Shown: positions 38,771 to 50,090, counted from the first letter of the stretch. The stretch is 64,000 bases of DNA from Babylonia areolata (GCF_041734735.1 NC_134878.1:4083236-4147235); one strand, 5' to 3'. The notes: generated from the letters alone by a model not told the origin. Made by a program: numbers and translations.

Positions 38771-38908
38771 TGGGGGCCGTGGCGGGGTGGGGTAAGAGGG
38801 GAGGAGATTGTGAGTTACTTGGTATTGTATGAATGTTGTTCTGCTGTTATGTGAATGGTTCTAACTTTTCCTTAGATGGCTTGAAGGCTGATAAGTTGTC
38901 CTGGCATT

Positions 38909-38941
38909 GTGACCAAGTGCACCATGTGCGTCATTTTATGA
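38909..38941 (+). repeat. Duplicate of the CAAX-coding end in the 3' UTR
   Basis: 'gtgaccaagtgcaccatgtg' 'cgtcattttatga' differs from 38738-38770 at two bases and would again encode ...TKCTMCVIL and stop. The similarity extends a little past the stop ('ggcccgtagc' against 'ggccgtggc'). Confidence 0.85.
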
Positions 38942-39056
38942 TTGAGGCCCGTAGCATGCTGAGGGTTTGATTCTTGTGTGAAAGTGGCTGGTGATCGTTT
39001 GTGGGGGTGGTGGGGAGTGGAGGGTAAGGATGGGAGGGGATTCTGAGATAATTGAC

Positions 39057-39197
39057 ATTGTGTGAATGTTTCTCTGGTGATGTGTGAATGTTTCTCTGGT
39101 GATGTGTGAATGTTTCCCTGGTGATGTGTGAATGTTTCTCTGGTGATGTGTGAATGTTTCTCTGGTGATGTGTGAATGTTTCCCTGGTGATGTGTGA
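39057..39197. repeat. 22-bp minisatellite, ~6 units
   Basis: 'tgtgtgaatgtttctctggt' + 'ga'. Lies in the presumed ROCO 3' UTR. Confidence 0.95.
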
Positions 39198-39486
39198 ATG
39201 CTTCTGACTTATCCTGACTTAGCATGAAGGCTCAAAAGTTATCCTGGCATCTGCGGATGGCTTTAAAACATTTTGGTAAAGTGTGCGTGATTTCCAAGTT
39301 TCACGGACAAGTTGTGAAGATTCCCAAGTGTTCGTTTCCTGATATGGTATGAGTGTTCTTAAAGTATCCTGATTGTAAATGCTCGTAAGTTATTTTCATA
39401 ATTGTTTGATTTTGATGACTTTGAAGCTGTGAAATGCATTGGAGAATTAAATCTGTGCAGCTTTTTTTCTTTTTTTTTTCCCTCTC

Positions 39487-39608
39487 AAGGCCTGACTAAG
39501 CGCGTTGGGTTACGTTGCTGGTCAGGCATCTGCTTGGCAGATGTGGTGTAGCGTATATGGATTTGTCCGAATGCAGTGATGCCTCCTTGAGCTACTGAAA
39601 CTGAAACT
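39487..39608 (+). repeat. H two-hairpin element, best-preserved copy
   Basis: Hairpin 1: GCCTGAC ... GTCAGGC around a 24-base loop. Hairpin 2: CATCTGC-TTG-GCAGATG. Then 'tggtgtagcgtatatggatt', 'gatgcctccttgagctactg' 'aaactgaaact'. A T run precedes it. Confidence 0.9.
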
Positions 39609-40575
39609 GTGAAGTGAACGTGGATAGAGGGAGACGTGGTGGGGAGGGAGGAGGGAGAGAGAAAAGCGTGTGATGAATTGGACACAAACTTTCTCATGTT
39701 CATCAACCTGTGGAAGTATGTTTCTGAAATTTCTCTGATACGAGCAGTCACTAATTCTTGGACAGACAAGCTTGTGATGATTTTACATGGTTTGAGACAT
39801 ACCAGGCTGATACACTTCTGTGCGGTTTTGAACTATTACGATCTGTAAAGTGTACATTCCGTAGTTTGTGCAAATGTTTTGTGTCAATTTTTATCAACAT
39901 ATACATATCAACTTCCCACTCCATTTGGACCTCTTTGTCATTGTTCAGTTGGTTTAATTGTTTTTGCTGATATGCAGAGTTTTAGTTTTTGTACCTTCCG
40001 TTTGTGATCATAATTATTTTTGGAATGGGGGTAGGGAGTGGGGGGGGGGAATGTTTAATTTTTAGGTGAAATATGTGATTTTTTGAGAGGACGGAGTTAT
40101 CTCATATGAGAGAACAGGGTCATTTTTGCTTGTTCACAAGTCATTTTGTTTTCTTGACGAACCATCAGTGCCATTTCACAAGTACATGTTTAACAGTTTA
40201 TACAGCCTGATACATCAGTGATTATCAACTGCTTACTTTTGTCATTCTGCTTCATAATGTGTGGATTTTCTGTCATTTGTTATGTGGTTTTTTTTCCACT
40301 TGGTGTTTTTCCTGTGGTCAGTTGTGCTTTACTTATGAATTCCTCAAGATTTAAAAAAAAGAAAAGAAAAAAAGTTTTCTATTTTGTATTTGTGAAGGTT
40401 TGTGAGAAAAGAAAATTCAACAGAATATTCTTTCAAATTTGGTATTTGTTCTATACCTAACTTTTCATCTGAAGGTCGAATGAAGGGGTATTTTCTCTGT
40501 TTTCTGCTGATGGGTATGGTTTTTTTCTCCATTTTATGTTTAGTTTTGGTTATTGCTCTCTTAACAAAACTACAA
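39609..40575 (+). other. Possible distal ROCO 3' UTR
   Basis: AT-rich and free of array repeats; no coding pattern on either strand. Confidence 0.4.
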
Positions 40576-41079
40576 CAATTTGCTTTGGGTTGTGTCTTGG
40601 GAGGGATTTGCGGGGTTGGGAGATGGTATGGGTGTGTGTGTATGGGGGGGTGGGGGTGTAGGGGGAAGGTGGGGGGTGCATGTATGTATATCTGTGTCCT
40701 TGTGTCTTGCGTTGGTGTGAGTGTTGGGGTGATATTTTGTGTGCTGTCATACAACATTGCCTGTGTCAAGAAATATTAGGATATTACAAAGAGTTGCCTG
40801 CTTTATGTGATATTGCCAGCATATATAACAATTTGCTTTGGGTTGTGTCTCGGGAGGGATTTGCGGGGTTGGGAGATGGTATGGGTGTGTGTGTATGGGG
40901 GGGTGGGGGGGGGTAGGGGGAAGGTGGGGGGTGCGTGTATGTATATCTGTGTCCTTGTGTCTTGCGTTGGTGTGAGTGTTGGGGTGATATTTTGTGTGCT
41001 GTCATACAACATTGCCTGTGTCAAGAAATATTAAGATATTACAAAGAGTTGCCTGCTTTATGTGATATTGCCAGTATAT
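40576..41079. repeat. 253-bp tandem duplication
   Basis: Two copies starting 'caatttgctttgggttgtgt' at 40576 and 40829, >95% alike, each with a G-rich centre (runs of 6-7 G). Confidence 0.95.
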
Positions 41080-42267
41080 ATGGGTGTGAGTTATTGTGTT
41101 ACTTAAAGACGGTATAGTATTTATTGTCACTGAAAGTTGCCTGTTTATAATGTAATTGAAAATTGTGTATTTCAAGAAACGTTACTGGCTGTAATATGAA
41201 GTTACCCCCATTTTTTGTGATTTTGTGACAGATGCTAAACTTTGGAGGCATAATGTGGTTGAAAAATTCTACAGCATTGGCAGCTGTTGTGAACTGGGGT
41301 TTGTCAGTTATATTGTTTAAAGGAGGTTGTTACTTTCTCAGGTTTTCTCCAAGACATATCCCTTTACTATTGTTGAAAGAGTATTACAAATGGACTTGGG
41401 AGATTTCATAAAATGAAATTCAGCTTTTGTTAATGAGAAAATTAAAAGTTTGTTGGTATTTCATGTGCGTACTATAAAGAATTATGACTAAGAATTGACT
41501 AATGGTCTGCTGATTGACTATTCCAGAGATAAAGTAATTGATTAGTTTAATCCGTTGATTTTTTTTTGGTGGGAATGGACGGGGCAGAAAATGAAATGTT
41601 GCTGTGTGTGTTGGAGACATGACGTCACACGATGGATGGACAGCAGTGACGCTTCCCCTTTGGGAATGCCAGGGATCTTTCAGTATTTAGCATCCCCGCC
41701 TTCTGTAATTCTGTGCTAGAAATTTCCTCTTTTCTATCACCCTCTTTGTTTCTGTCATTTTTCTTTCTTTGCTGCCGTCTCCTTTTTCTGCCTTCCCAGT
41801 CCATTCCCCTTTCTTTTTTCAAGCAAGCCTTGACACTTTTTTTTTCAAATTTCCGCAGTCTGTGATGTACTATCTGTTTAACTCTGGTGATTAGGTAGTG
41901 AGATGTAAACACTGTGATGGGCACTAGCTGCCCATTCTGCAGTGTCATTTGCCTATATGGCCTTTTCATATATATTTTTGTTTGGCTTTGAAGAATTGGT
42001 TTTTTCCTTTTTTAATGGTTTTTTGTAATCTGGGGATGATAAATTAAGCAGAATGGCTGATGTCCTCAGCATGGCCTCGTCTTATTTGCCATAAGGAGCT
42101 AAATGGTTGGGATACTGTTACATGAACTGTGTTTTGTGGGTTTTTCTTCGTGTTTTTTTTTTGTAGATGTGACAGTTTTGTGTTGACGTGGTTGAGCATT
42201 TGTATGGTTTGACAGTCGTGATATGGCCCCGTGCAGTCGGCTGGACTATAAGCAACAAGAACAAGGA
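41080..42267. other. Intergenic/UTR, unplaced
   Basis: AT-rich with T homopolymers. No coding exon or family seen; a palindromic TGACGTCA lies at 41620-41627. Confidence 0.4.
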
Positions 42268-44072
42268 GTGACCCAGCTGACAGATTAATCATGGCTAGAA
42301 CAGACACAGTGACCCAGCTGACAGATTGATCATGGCTAGAACAGACACAGTGACCCAGCTGACAGATTGATCATGGCTAGAACAGACACAGTGACCCAGC
42401 TGACAGATTGATCATGGCTAGAACAGACACAGTGACCCAGCTGACAGATTAATCATGGCTAGAACAGACACAGTGACCCAGCTGACAGATTGATCATGGC
42501 TAGAACAGACACAGTGACCCAGCTGACAGATTGATCATGGCTAGAACAGACACAGTGACCCAGCTGACAGATTGATCATGGCTAGAACAGACACAGTGAC
42601 CCAGCTGACAGATTAATCATGGCTAGAACAGACACAGTGACCCAGCTGACAGATTGATCATGGCTAGAACAGACACAGTGACCCAGCTGACAGATTGATC
42701 ATGGCTAGAACAGACACAGTGACCCAGCTGACAGATTGATCATGGCTAGGACAGACACAGTGACCCAGCTGACAGATTGATCATGGCTAGAACAGACAGT
42801 GACCCAGCTGACAGATTGATCATGGCTAGGAGAACAGACACGGTGACCCAGCTGACAGATTGATCATGGCTAGAACAGACACAGTGACCCAGCTGACAGA
42901 TTAATCATGGCTAGAACAGACACAGTGACCCAGCTGACAGATTGATCATGGCTAGAACAGACACAGTGACTCAGCTGACAGATTAATCATGGCTAGAACA
43001 GACACAGTGACCCAGCTGACAGATTGATCATGGCTAGAACACACACAGTGACCCAGCTGACAGATTGATCATGGCTAGAACGGACACAGTGACCCAGCTG
43101 ACAGATTGATCATGGCTAGAACAGACACAGTGACCCAGCTGACAGATTGATCATGGCTAGAACAGACACAGTGACCCAGCTGACAGATTAATCATGGCTA
43201 GAACAGACACAGTGACCCAGCTGACAGATTGATCATGGCTAGAACAGACACAGTGACCCAGCTGACAGATTGATCATGGCTAGAACAGACACAGTGACCC
43301 AGCTGACAGATTGATCATGGCTAGAACAGACACAGTGACCCAGCTGACAGATTGATCATGGCTAGAACAGACACAGTGACCCAGCTGACAGATTGATCAT
43401 GGCTAGAACAGACACAGTGACCCAGCTGACAGATTGATCATGGCTAGAACAGACACAGTGACTCAGCTGACAGATTAATCATGGCTAGAACAGACACAGT
43501 GACCCAGCTGACAGATTGATCATGGCTAGAACAGACACAGTGACCCAGCTGACAGATTGATCATGGCTAGAACAGACACAGTGACTCAGCTGACAGATTA
43601 ATCATGGCTAGAACAGACACAGTGACCCAGCTGACAGATTGATCATGGCTAGAACAGACACAGTGACTCAGCTGACAGATTAATCATGGCTAGAACAGAC
43701 ACAGTGACCCAGCTGACAGATTGATCATGGCTAGAACAGACACAGTGACCCAGCTGACAGATTGATCATGGCTAGAACAGACACAGTGACCCAGCTGACA
43801 GATTGATCATGGCTAGAACAGACACAGTGACCCAGCTGACAGATTGATCATGGCTAGAACAGACACAGTGACCCAGCTGACAGATTAATCATGGCTAGAA
43901 CAGACACAGTGACCCAGCTGACAGATTGATCATGGCTAGAACGGACACAGTGACCCAGCTGACAGATTGATCATGGCTAGAACAGACACAGTGACCCAGC
44001 TGACAGATTGATCATGGCTAGAACAGACACAGTGACCCAGCTGACAGATTGATCATGGCTAGAACAGACACA
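42268..44072. repeat. 41-bp satellite, 44 units, very homogeneous
   Basis: 'gtgacccagctgacagattg' 'atcatggctagaacagacac' 'a'. 1805 bp is 44.0 unit lengths. Main variants are attgatc/attaatc and gaccc/gactc, which recur at spaced intervals, suggesting multi-unit duplication. Confidence 0.98.
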
Positions 44073-44716
44073 CCTTTCTCATTTGAATACGGGACGGCAG
44101 GGTTTTTAATGATTTTATGGTGAATTAATTTGCCTTTGAAGTTTGATGAATCATTGTTTTATTGACGTGTATTGCCCCTGTTAGTGATTGTGTTTATTGT
44201 TTGGTGCGTGGTCAAGAAGTGAGCTTGGAGATGGAACATAGATCGTGATATGGCTTAGCAATACTTCATGGGTGATTTATTTTTGCCAATTTCATTTTGT
44301 TTTATAAACCTGTGGCCAGTTTTATTTTGAGCATAGATAAGCATGTTAAAAAAAAGAATAGTATGTTTTTTTTTTGTAGCTTGCATGACCATTTACTGTA
44401 CAGAAAGCTCTGTGTCCATTGTCGATCAATCTGCTGCTTGAGATGAGTTAGGAGTGGTGTTTGTACTGAATCAGTGAGGGTGTCATGCAGAACTGATTCA
44501 ACAGCGGTTCTCAAGTCTGGATATTCAAGCGAAAGCAAATGTTCAAAAAAAAAAAACAAAAAAAAAAGAAGAAGAAGAAAAAACCCTAGAGAAATGCACC
44601 CTATTTTGGATGGCACCTTTTCGGTGATACCTAATGAAGGAACTCGCATGTCCTGTCAAAAACCGTTTTAAAAATGCACGGAAATGAAAGGAAGGCAGTT
44701 GGAACAGCTGACCAGG
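44073..44716. other. Intergenic, unplaced
   Basis: AT-rich, A-rich run 44546-44580. Nothing recognised. Confidence 0.4.
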
Positions 44717-44945
44717 TTGAGACAAAGGGGTGGAAAAAGAGACTGGAACGTGATCAAGGAAGATTCTGATGACCGTTTTCCAGCTGACGGACACAGGTTG
44801 TTGACCATGGCAGTGATGGTGGTGGTGATGTTGAGACAAAGGGGTGGAAAAAGAGACTGGAACGTGATCAAGGAAGATTCTGATGACCGTTTTCCAGCTG
44901 ATGGACACAGGTTGTTGACCATGGCAGTGATGGTGGTGGTGATGT
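44717..44945. repeat. 114-bp tandem duplication
   Basis: Two near-identical copies starting 'ttgagacaaaggggtggaaa' at 44717 and 44831; one base differs (gacgga/gatgga). Confidence 0.96.
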
Positions 44946-45049
44946 AACAGACGTGTGTCGTGATGATACTGAACTGAGTGCTTTTCCTGTCCTGTAGTGA
45001 AGTAATGTATGTTTTCTTCTTTTCTGAATGGCCCTATGTTGTCGGCTTG

Positions 45050-45350
45050 GCTAAAAGCAGCAATGACAATGATAATTATGACAGTAATAATAATTGTGTT
45101 GCCGTCTTGTTTAAGCAATAATGTAGTTATGATTGTAATAATGATTCTTTTACCACCTTGATTAAGCAACGATGACAGTGATAGTCATGATAGTAATAAC
45201 AATTCCGTTACCTTTTCGACTAAGCCACAATGACATTGATAGTTACGAAAGTGATAATGATTCAGTTACCTTCTTGAATAAGCAACAATGACATTGATAG
45301 TTATGATAATTCCGTTACCTTATTGAGCAATAGTGACAGTGATAGTTAGG
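45050..45350. repeat. ~62-bp degenerate repeat
   Basis: About five copies of 'ttaagcaacgatgacagtga' 'tagtcatgatagtaataa' 'cgttaccttcttg'. Confidence 0.75.
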
Positions 45351-45567
45351 AACCTGGGGTCTGGCTTGCTTGGAGGGCGTTCTGTGCATGAGGTCCCCTT
45401 TTCATGGAAGTATCGGTCACTGTTGATTGGTAACACATTCCATTTCTGGGGGAAAAAAATTTAGTTTGTCTGCTACAGAAATTGCTTTGTGTCCCTGCCG
45501 TTGTGGTGGTCTGAATCCAGTGTTGGTAAAACCAGACAATAAACAGTTATCTAATGTTTTCTGGCTG

Positions 45568-45926
45568 ACAGGCGCAATAGCTGAGTGGTTAAATCGTTGG
45601 ACCGTCAATCTGAGGGTCCCGGGTTCGAATCATGGTGATGGCGCCTGGTGGGTAAAGGGTGGAGATTTTTACGATCTCCCAGGTCAACATATGTGCAGAC
45701 CTGCTAGTGCCTGAACCCCCTTCGTGTGTATATGCAAGCAGAAGATCAGATATGCACGTTAAAGATCCTGTAATCCATGTCAGCGTTCGGTGGGTTATGG
45801 AAACAAGAACATACCCAGCATGCACACCCCCGAAAACGGAGTATGGTTGCCTACATGGCGGGGTAAAAACGGTCATACACGTAAAAGCCCACTCGTGTGC
45901 ATACAAGTGAACGCAGAAGAAGAAGA
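45568..45926 (+). mobile_element. S1 tRNA-SINE, full length
   Basis: Head 'atagctgagtggttaaatcg', B box 'gggttcgaatcat', tail 'gaacgcagaagaagaag'. Flanking TTTTCTGG at 45557 and 45935 may be remains of a target duplication but is offset. Confidence 0.93.
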
Positions 45927-45983
45927 ATATGATCTTTTCTGGGGTTTTTTGTTGTTGTTTTTGTTTTTGTTTGCTTTTGTTTC

Positions 45984-46147
45984 AGATAATATTGATCAAG
46001 CGTTATTTTATATTTCCTGGTTTTGTGTGGTTATGGGAGCAGCAGGGAATGTTTGTTGTGTCTGTTGCTTTTGTTTCAGATGATATTGATCCAACGTGAA
46101 AGTTCCTGGTTTTGTATGGTTATGGGGGCAACAGGGAATGTTTGTTT
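45984..46147. repeat. ~92-bp tandem duplication
   Basis: 'cagataatattgatcaagcg' and 'cagatgatattgatccaacg' both continue to 'ttcctggttttgt(g/a)tggttatggg' and 'cagggaatgtttgtt'. Confidence 0.85.
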
Positions 46148-46946
46148 GTTTATTGGTTTGTTTGTTATAAATCTCAACTTTTTCTGGGCATTTAGTGGGA
46201 TGGATAGTGTGCAGATACTTACACGTTGTTGTGACAGTGATCTCTGTCTTCAGTCACTGAGTAGATGATAGAAATTAAGGTGTTTACAGGATGGTGTTTT
46301 TCTGTTGACGCGAGCATGATCCTTTATATTTTCCTTGTTCCAAGTTATTTTCTAGGCATCTCCACAATGCTTCCAAGTTAATGGTTTTACCTTAGGTATA
46401 AGTAGACTTGAAATGGTCGTGGAACATGTAGTTTGGTTGTGAACACCACCACTTTGCTTCCTTTCTTCCACAATGATAATTATACCCTTTATGTGTTAGC
46501 GGGTATTACACGTTTGTGTGTGTTTCTGTAGACAGTTTTGTGTTTTTGAAAAACAGTGACATTATGCAGTTGGATCTTTGCTGAATTGTAACATAGTTAA
46601 AAGTATGTATATGGATGTATCTTTTTGTGTGTATATGCATGTGTGTGTTTGTGAGTATTGGAGATAAAGAGCATGTATGTGTGTGTGTGTGTATGTGCGA
46701 CTGGGTCGTTGTGTAACCATTTTCATTGACTGATTTAAGCGTGAGTGTCCATTGTTTATTTCTATATTTCAGGAATCTCAAAATTCTCATGGAATTTATT
46801 ATTTCTGCTGGATGATTTCCTATTCCAGTATCCTAAATATTTTGATCTATTGAAATGAAAATGTTGAAATGCAGGCCTTTGAGACATGACATGTGGCATG
46901 TACTACACCCTCATGTTGAAGACTTAGCTTCCAAACAACGTGAAAT
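46148..46946. other. Intergenic, unplaced
   Basis: AT/GT-rich sequence; no gene, RNA or family seen. Confidence 0.4.
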
Positions 46947-46960
46947 GACCCATGCCACGA

Positions 46961-47342
46961 CGGGCGCCATAGCCAAGTGGTTAAAGCGTTGGACTTTCGA
47001 TCTGAGGGCCCCAGGTTCGAATCACAGTGACGGCGCCTGGTGGGTAAAGGGTGGAGATTTTTACGATCTCCCAGGTCAGCATATCTTCAGACCTGCCAGT
47101 GCCTGAACCCCCTTCGTGTGCATACGCAAGCATAAGATCAAATATGCACGTTAAAGATCCTGTAATCCATGTCACCGTTCGGTGGGTTATGGAAACGAGA
47201 ACATACCCAGCATGCACACCCCCGAAAGCGGAGTATGGCTGCCTACATGGCGGGGTAAAAACGGTCATGCACGTAAAAAGCCCACTCGTGTATATAGGAG
47301 TGAACGTGGGAGTTGAAGCCCACGAACGCAGAAGAAGAAGAA
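46961..47342 (+). mobile_element. S1 tRNA-SINE, long-tail subtype, with TSD
   Basis: Head 'atagccaagtggttaaagcg', extra 3' segment 'gtgggagttgaagcccacga', tail 'acgcagaagaagaagaag'. Target duplication GACCCATG(C/T)CACGA at 46947-46960 and 47343-47356. Confidence 0.95.
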
Positions 47343-47377
47343 GACCCATGTCACGAACAGGACTCTTGTCAGTTCTT

Positions 47378-47740
47378 CATTTGTGGGCTGCAGCTCCCAC
47401 ATTCACTTGTATGTACACGAGTGGGCTTTTACCTGTATGACCGTTTTTACCCCGCCTTGTAGGCAGCCATACTCTGTTTTTGGGGGTGTGCGTGCTGGGT
47501 ATGTTCTTGTTTCTATAAACCTACCGAATGCTGACATGGATTACAGGATCTTTAACATGCGTATTTAATCTTCTGCGTGTGTATACACATGAAGGGGGTT
47601 TAGGCTCAAGCAGGTTCGCACGTATGTTGACCTGCGAGGTCGGAAAAATCTCCACCCTTTGCTCACCAGGTGAGATTCAGCCTTGGGACCCTCAGATTGA
47701 AAGTCCGACGCTTTAACCACTGGACTGTTGCTCCCGTCAC
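47378..47740 (-). mobile_element. S1 tRNA-SINE, reverse, older, with TSD
   Basis: Reverse copy from 'gggctgcagctcccacattc' to head 'ccactggactgttgctcccg'; B box decayed. Target duplication CTTGTCAGTTC at 47367-47377 and 47741-47751. Tail-to-tail with the copy at 46961, 35 bp apart. Confidence 0.92.
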
Positions 47741-47751
47741 TTGTCAGTTCA

Positions 47752-48456
47752 AGTGGCCGTGCTTTATGTTTGCATGGTTTAGGGGCCAAAAACTGAAAGA
47801 GCTGCTGTCTGATTGGCACAAACAGAATGAACGTGTCATTCCAGACAGTGTTTTGGACCTGGCAAGATGTCTGCACATTCTTATAGTGACTGAATCCATA
47901 CCCAAATCAGTTACAATAAGCTTAAAAATAGAGTGGAAAATCACTGGAAACGAGTGTTGCAACATCTACTAATGTTTATTTCGTTCACCTATGCATGATA
48001 TCGGCCATTAGATAAGGTCCCTGAATTTTGGATACTGAAATTTTTCCAGTATACACTTTATTCACAACAGAATGTGTGTGTGAAACTTTTTTTGTCCTGT
48101 AATGTTTTTGTCTTCATTAGTTAAAGAAAAAAAAAATTTTCATGTGAAACAGCTGAGTTCTGTACTGACGTATTTGCCGTTTCTTTGGGACTTTTTCTTC
48201 AGAATCAGTTTCCTTCCAAAGCTGGATTACTTCCCTTCCTTTGTATTCTGCATGGAGAGGGTCATTCTTTTTTTTATATTTGTTTTGTGTTGTTTTTTTT
48301 TTAAATTGTGGTGGAGGAGTAGAAAGACAGTATTATTTATCTCCACACACCACACATGGTCTTGTGTACTGTACACCAGTATTATCCACATTCCGTTCCC
48401 TTCCATTCCGTCTCACTCTAACTGTAGAAAAAAAAGAGTCTGATTGAAGGCAGAAA
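47752..48456. other. Intergenic, unplaced
   Basis: A 47780-47972 open stretch (LKELLSDWHKQNER...) has no family I recognise and no clear splice context; treated as non-coding. Confidence 0.35.
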
Positions 48457-48668
48457 CACAGGACAGTGTGTCTCACTGTGCCAAATACAAGACACATAAA
48501 CTGAACACAGTCACAGGACAGTGTGTCTCACTGTGCCAGATACAAGACATAAACTGAACACATTCACAGGACCGAGTGTCTGACTGTGCCAGATACAAGA
48601 CACATAAACTGAACACATTCACAGGACAGAGTGTCTCACTGTGCCAATACCAGACACATAAACTGCAC
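48457..48668. repeat. ~60-bp tandem repeat, ~4 units
   Basis: 'cacaggacagtgtgtctcac' 'tgtgccagatacaagacaca' 'taaactgaacacattca'. Confidence 0.92.
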
Positions 48669-48830
48669 TGTTCTGCTGCAGAGTGTGTAGTTTCAGTTAT
48701 TCTCACCACTTACATTTCCATCTACAATATATTTTTTTTCCCAGCCAGCTCAAAGTAGAGAGTCAAAGTGAAAACAGAAAGAGGAAGAAGACTGATAAGG
48801 AAAGGAAGGAAGGAAGGATGAAGGAAGACA

Positions 48831-49010
48831 GAGTTGTGCATGGTATTCGTCCTCCAGGTTTCAGTTCTTTCTGTGGCTGTTCTGCTCAGAGAGTTGTGCA
48901 TGGTATTCGTCCTCCAGGTTTCAGTTCTTTCTGTGGCTGTTCTGCTCAGAGAGTTGTGCATGGTATTCGTCCTCCAGGTTTCAGTTCTTTCTGTGGCTGT
49001 TCTGCTCAGA
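48831..49010. repeat. 60-bp perfect triplicate
   Basis: Three identical 60-bp units starting 'agagttgtgcatggtattcg'. A 60-bp unit is a multiple of three, so one + frame repeats a 20-residue block (VVHGIRPPGFSSFCGCSAQ); no coding context is evident. Confidence 0.97.
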
Positions 49011-49449
49011 GTTGAAGTGACAGGGAGCTCAGGGGTAGTATGCCAAATTGGAATAAATGTTTCAGTTTTTAATTGAGGGAAAAGGAATTTGGCACTTACT
49101 GGCCTGTTTTCATCCTACCCTTCTAAGGAAAATGTACGAATTAGTCTAGGGAACACAAAAGAAAAAAGTTGGGAGAAAAAATACACACACATCGCATGGC
49201 AACAATAACAACAATCAAAACACAAAGGGACAAAATGAATGATATGAAAAATCCAAGGTCCTTGGTTAGATACAGGAGTTTTGCATCGTGGAATCCTGTT
49301 TTGTGACACAACTCGCCCGCTGGGGGTGACGAGGGATTTTTATTTGTTGCAAGCTGTAAATGTTTCTGTTTATTTTTCTACAGGAGTAATTTTTTTCTTC
49401 TTTACAAAATTGTTTATTCTTACTTTTGATTTTATTTCCTTTTTTGACT
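49011..49449. other. Intergenic, unplaced
   Basis: Nothing recognised. Confidence 0.4.
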
Positions 49450-49565
49450 TGCTTGTGTAAACAAAGTGAGTCTATGTCTTAACCCGGTGTTCGGTTGTCT
49501 GTGTGTGTGTGTCTGTGTGTCCGTGGTAAACTTAAACATTGCCATTTTCTCTGCAAATACTTTGG
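49450..49565 (+). repeat. Dispersed repeat D1, second copy
   Basis: 'cttgtgtaaacaaagtgagt' 'cttaacccggtgttcggttg' 'tggtaaacttaaacattgcc' as at 3568. Confidence 0.75.
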
Positions 49566-50053
49566 ATAATGGATAAGACAGTTTCTTCTCACCCGAACAA
49601 GCAGGGTTTGAATCTGCCGTTAGGACTTTTTTTTTTCTTTTTTCTTAGGACTTTTTTTTTTCTTTTTTCTTTTTCTTTTAACCCGAAGCTTTATAATAAC
49701 AAATGCAGAATACATTTTAATGATTAGATTTTGTTTTTTTTAAGTGTATCACAAGTGAGTCTTGAAGGCCTTGCCTCTCTTGTGGCTTGTTATTATGCAT
49801 AGTTTTTTTTCCCTCTCACAGACTTGCCTCTTTCCCTGTCCTGTATGCTGATATTATGTTGAGCAGATTTCATGTCACCCAGCTGTTATGTGTCCAAGTT
49901 ACGTCTACTCTTTGATAGTTATGTTATGTTTAGGTGGTGTTGTTTTTTTTTAATGTTTTGTGGGTGTGTGGGGATGGAGTGATTGGCTGGTAGGATATTA
50001 GACATGAACAAAAAAAGAAAAGTTGGTACATACCTATTTTTGTCTGTATCTAA

Positions 50054-50090
<37 letters not shown>

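Larger units (their letters stand above)
38771..39486 (+). other. ROCO 3' UTR (proximal)
   Basis: Directly follows the stop codon. Holds a partial copy of the coding end (38909-38941), a second related block near 39195-39260, and a 22-bp array. No further coding seen. Confidence 0.6.

Noticed and set aside
42268-44072. CRISPR array
   Set aside because: Units are directly joined with no unique spacers and the DNA is eukaryotic.
47670-47972. 100-codon frame after the S1 copy
   Set aside because: Starts inside the SINE; no splice sites or family.
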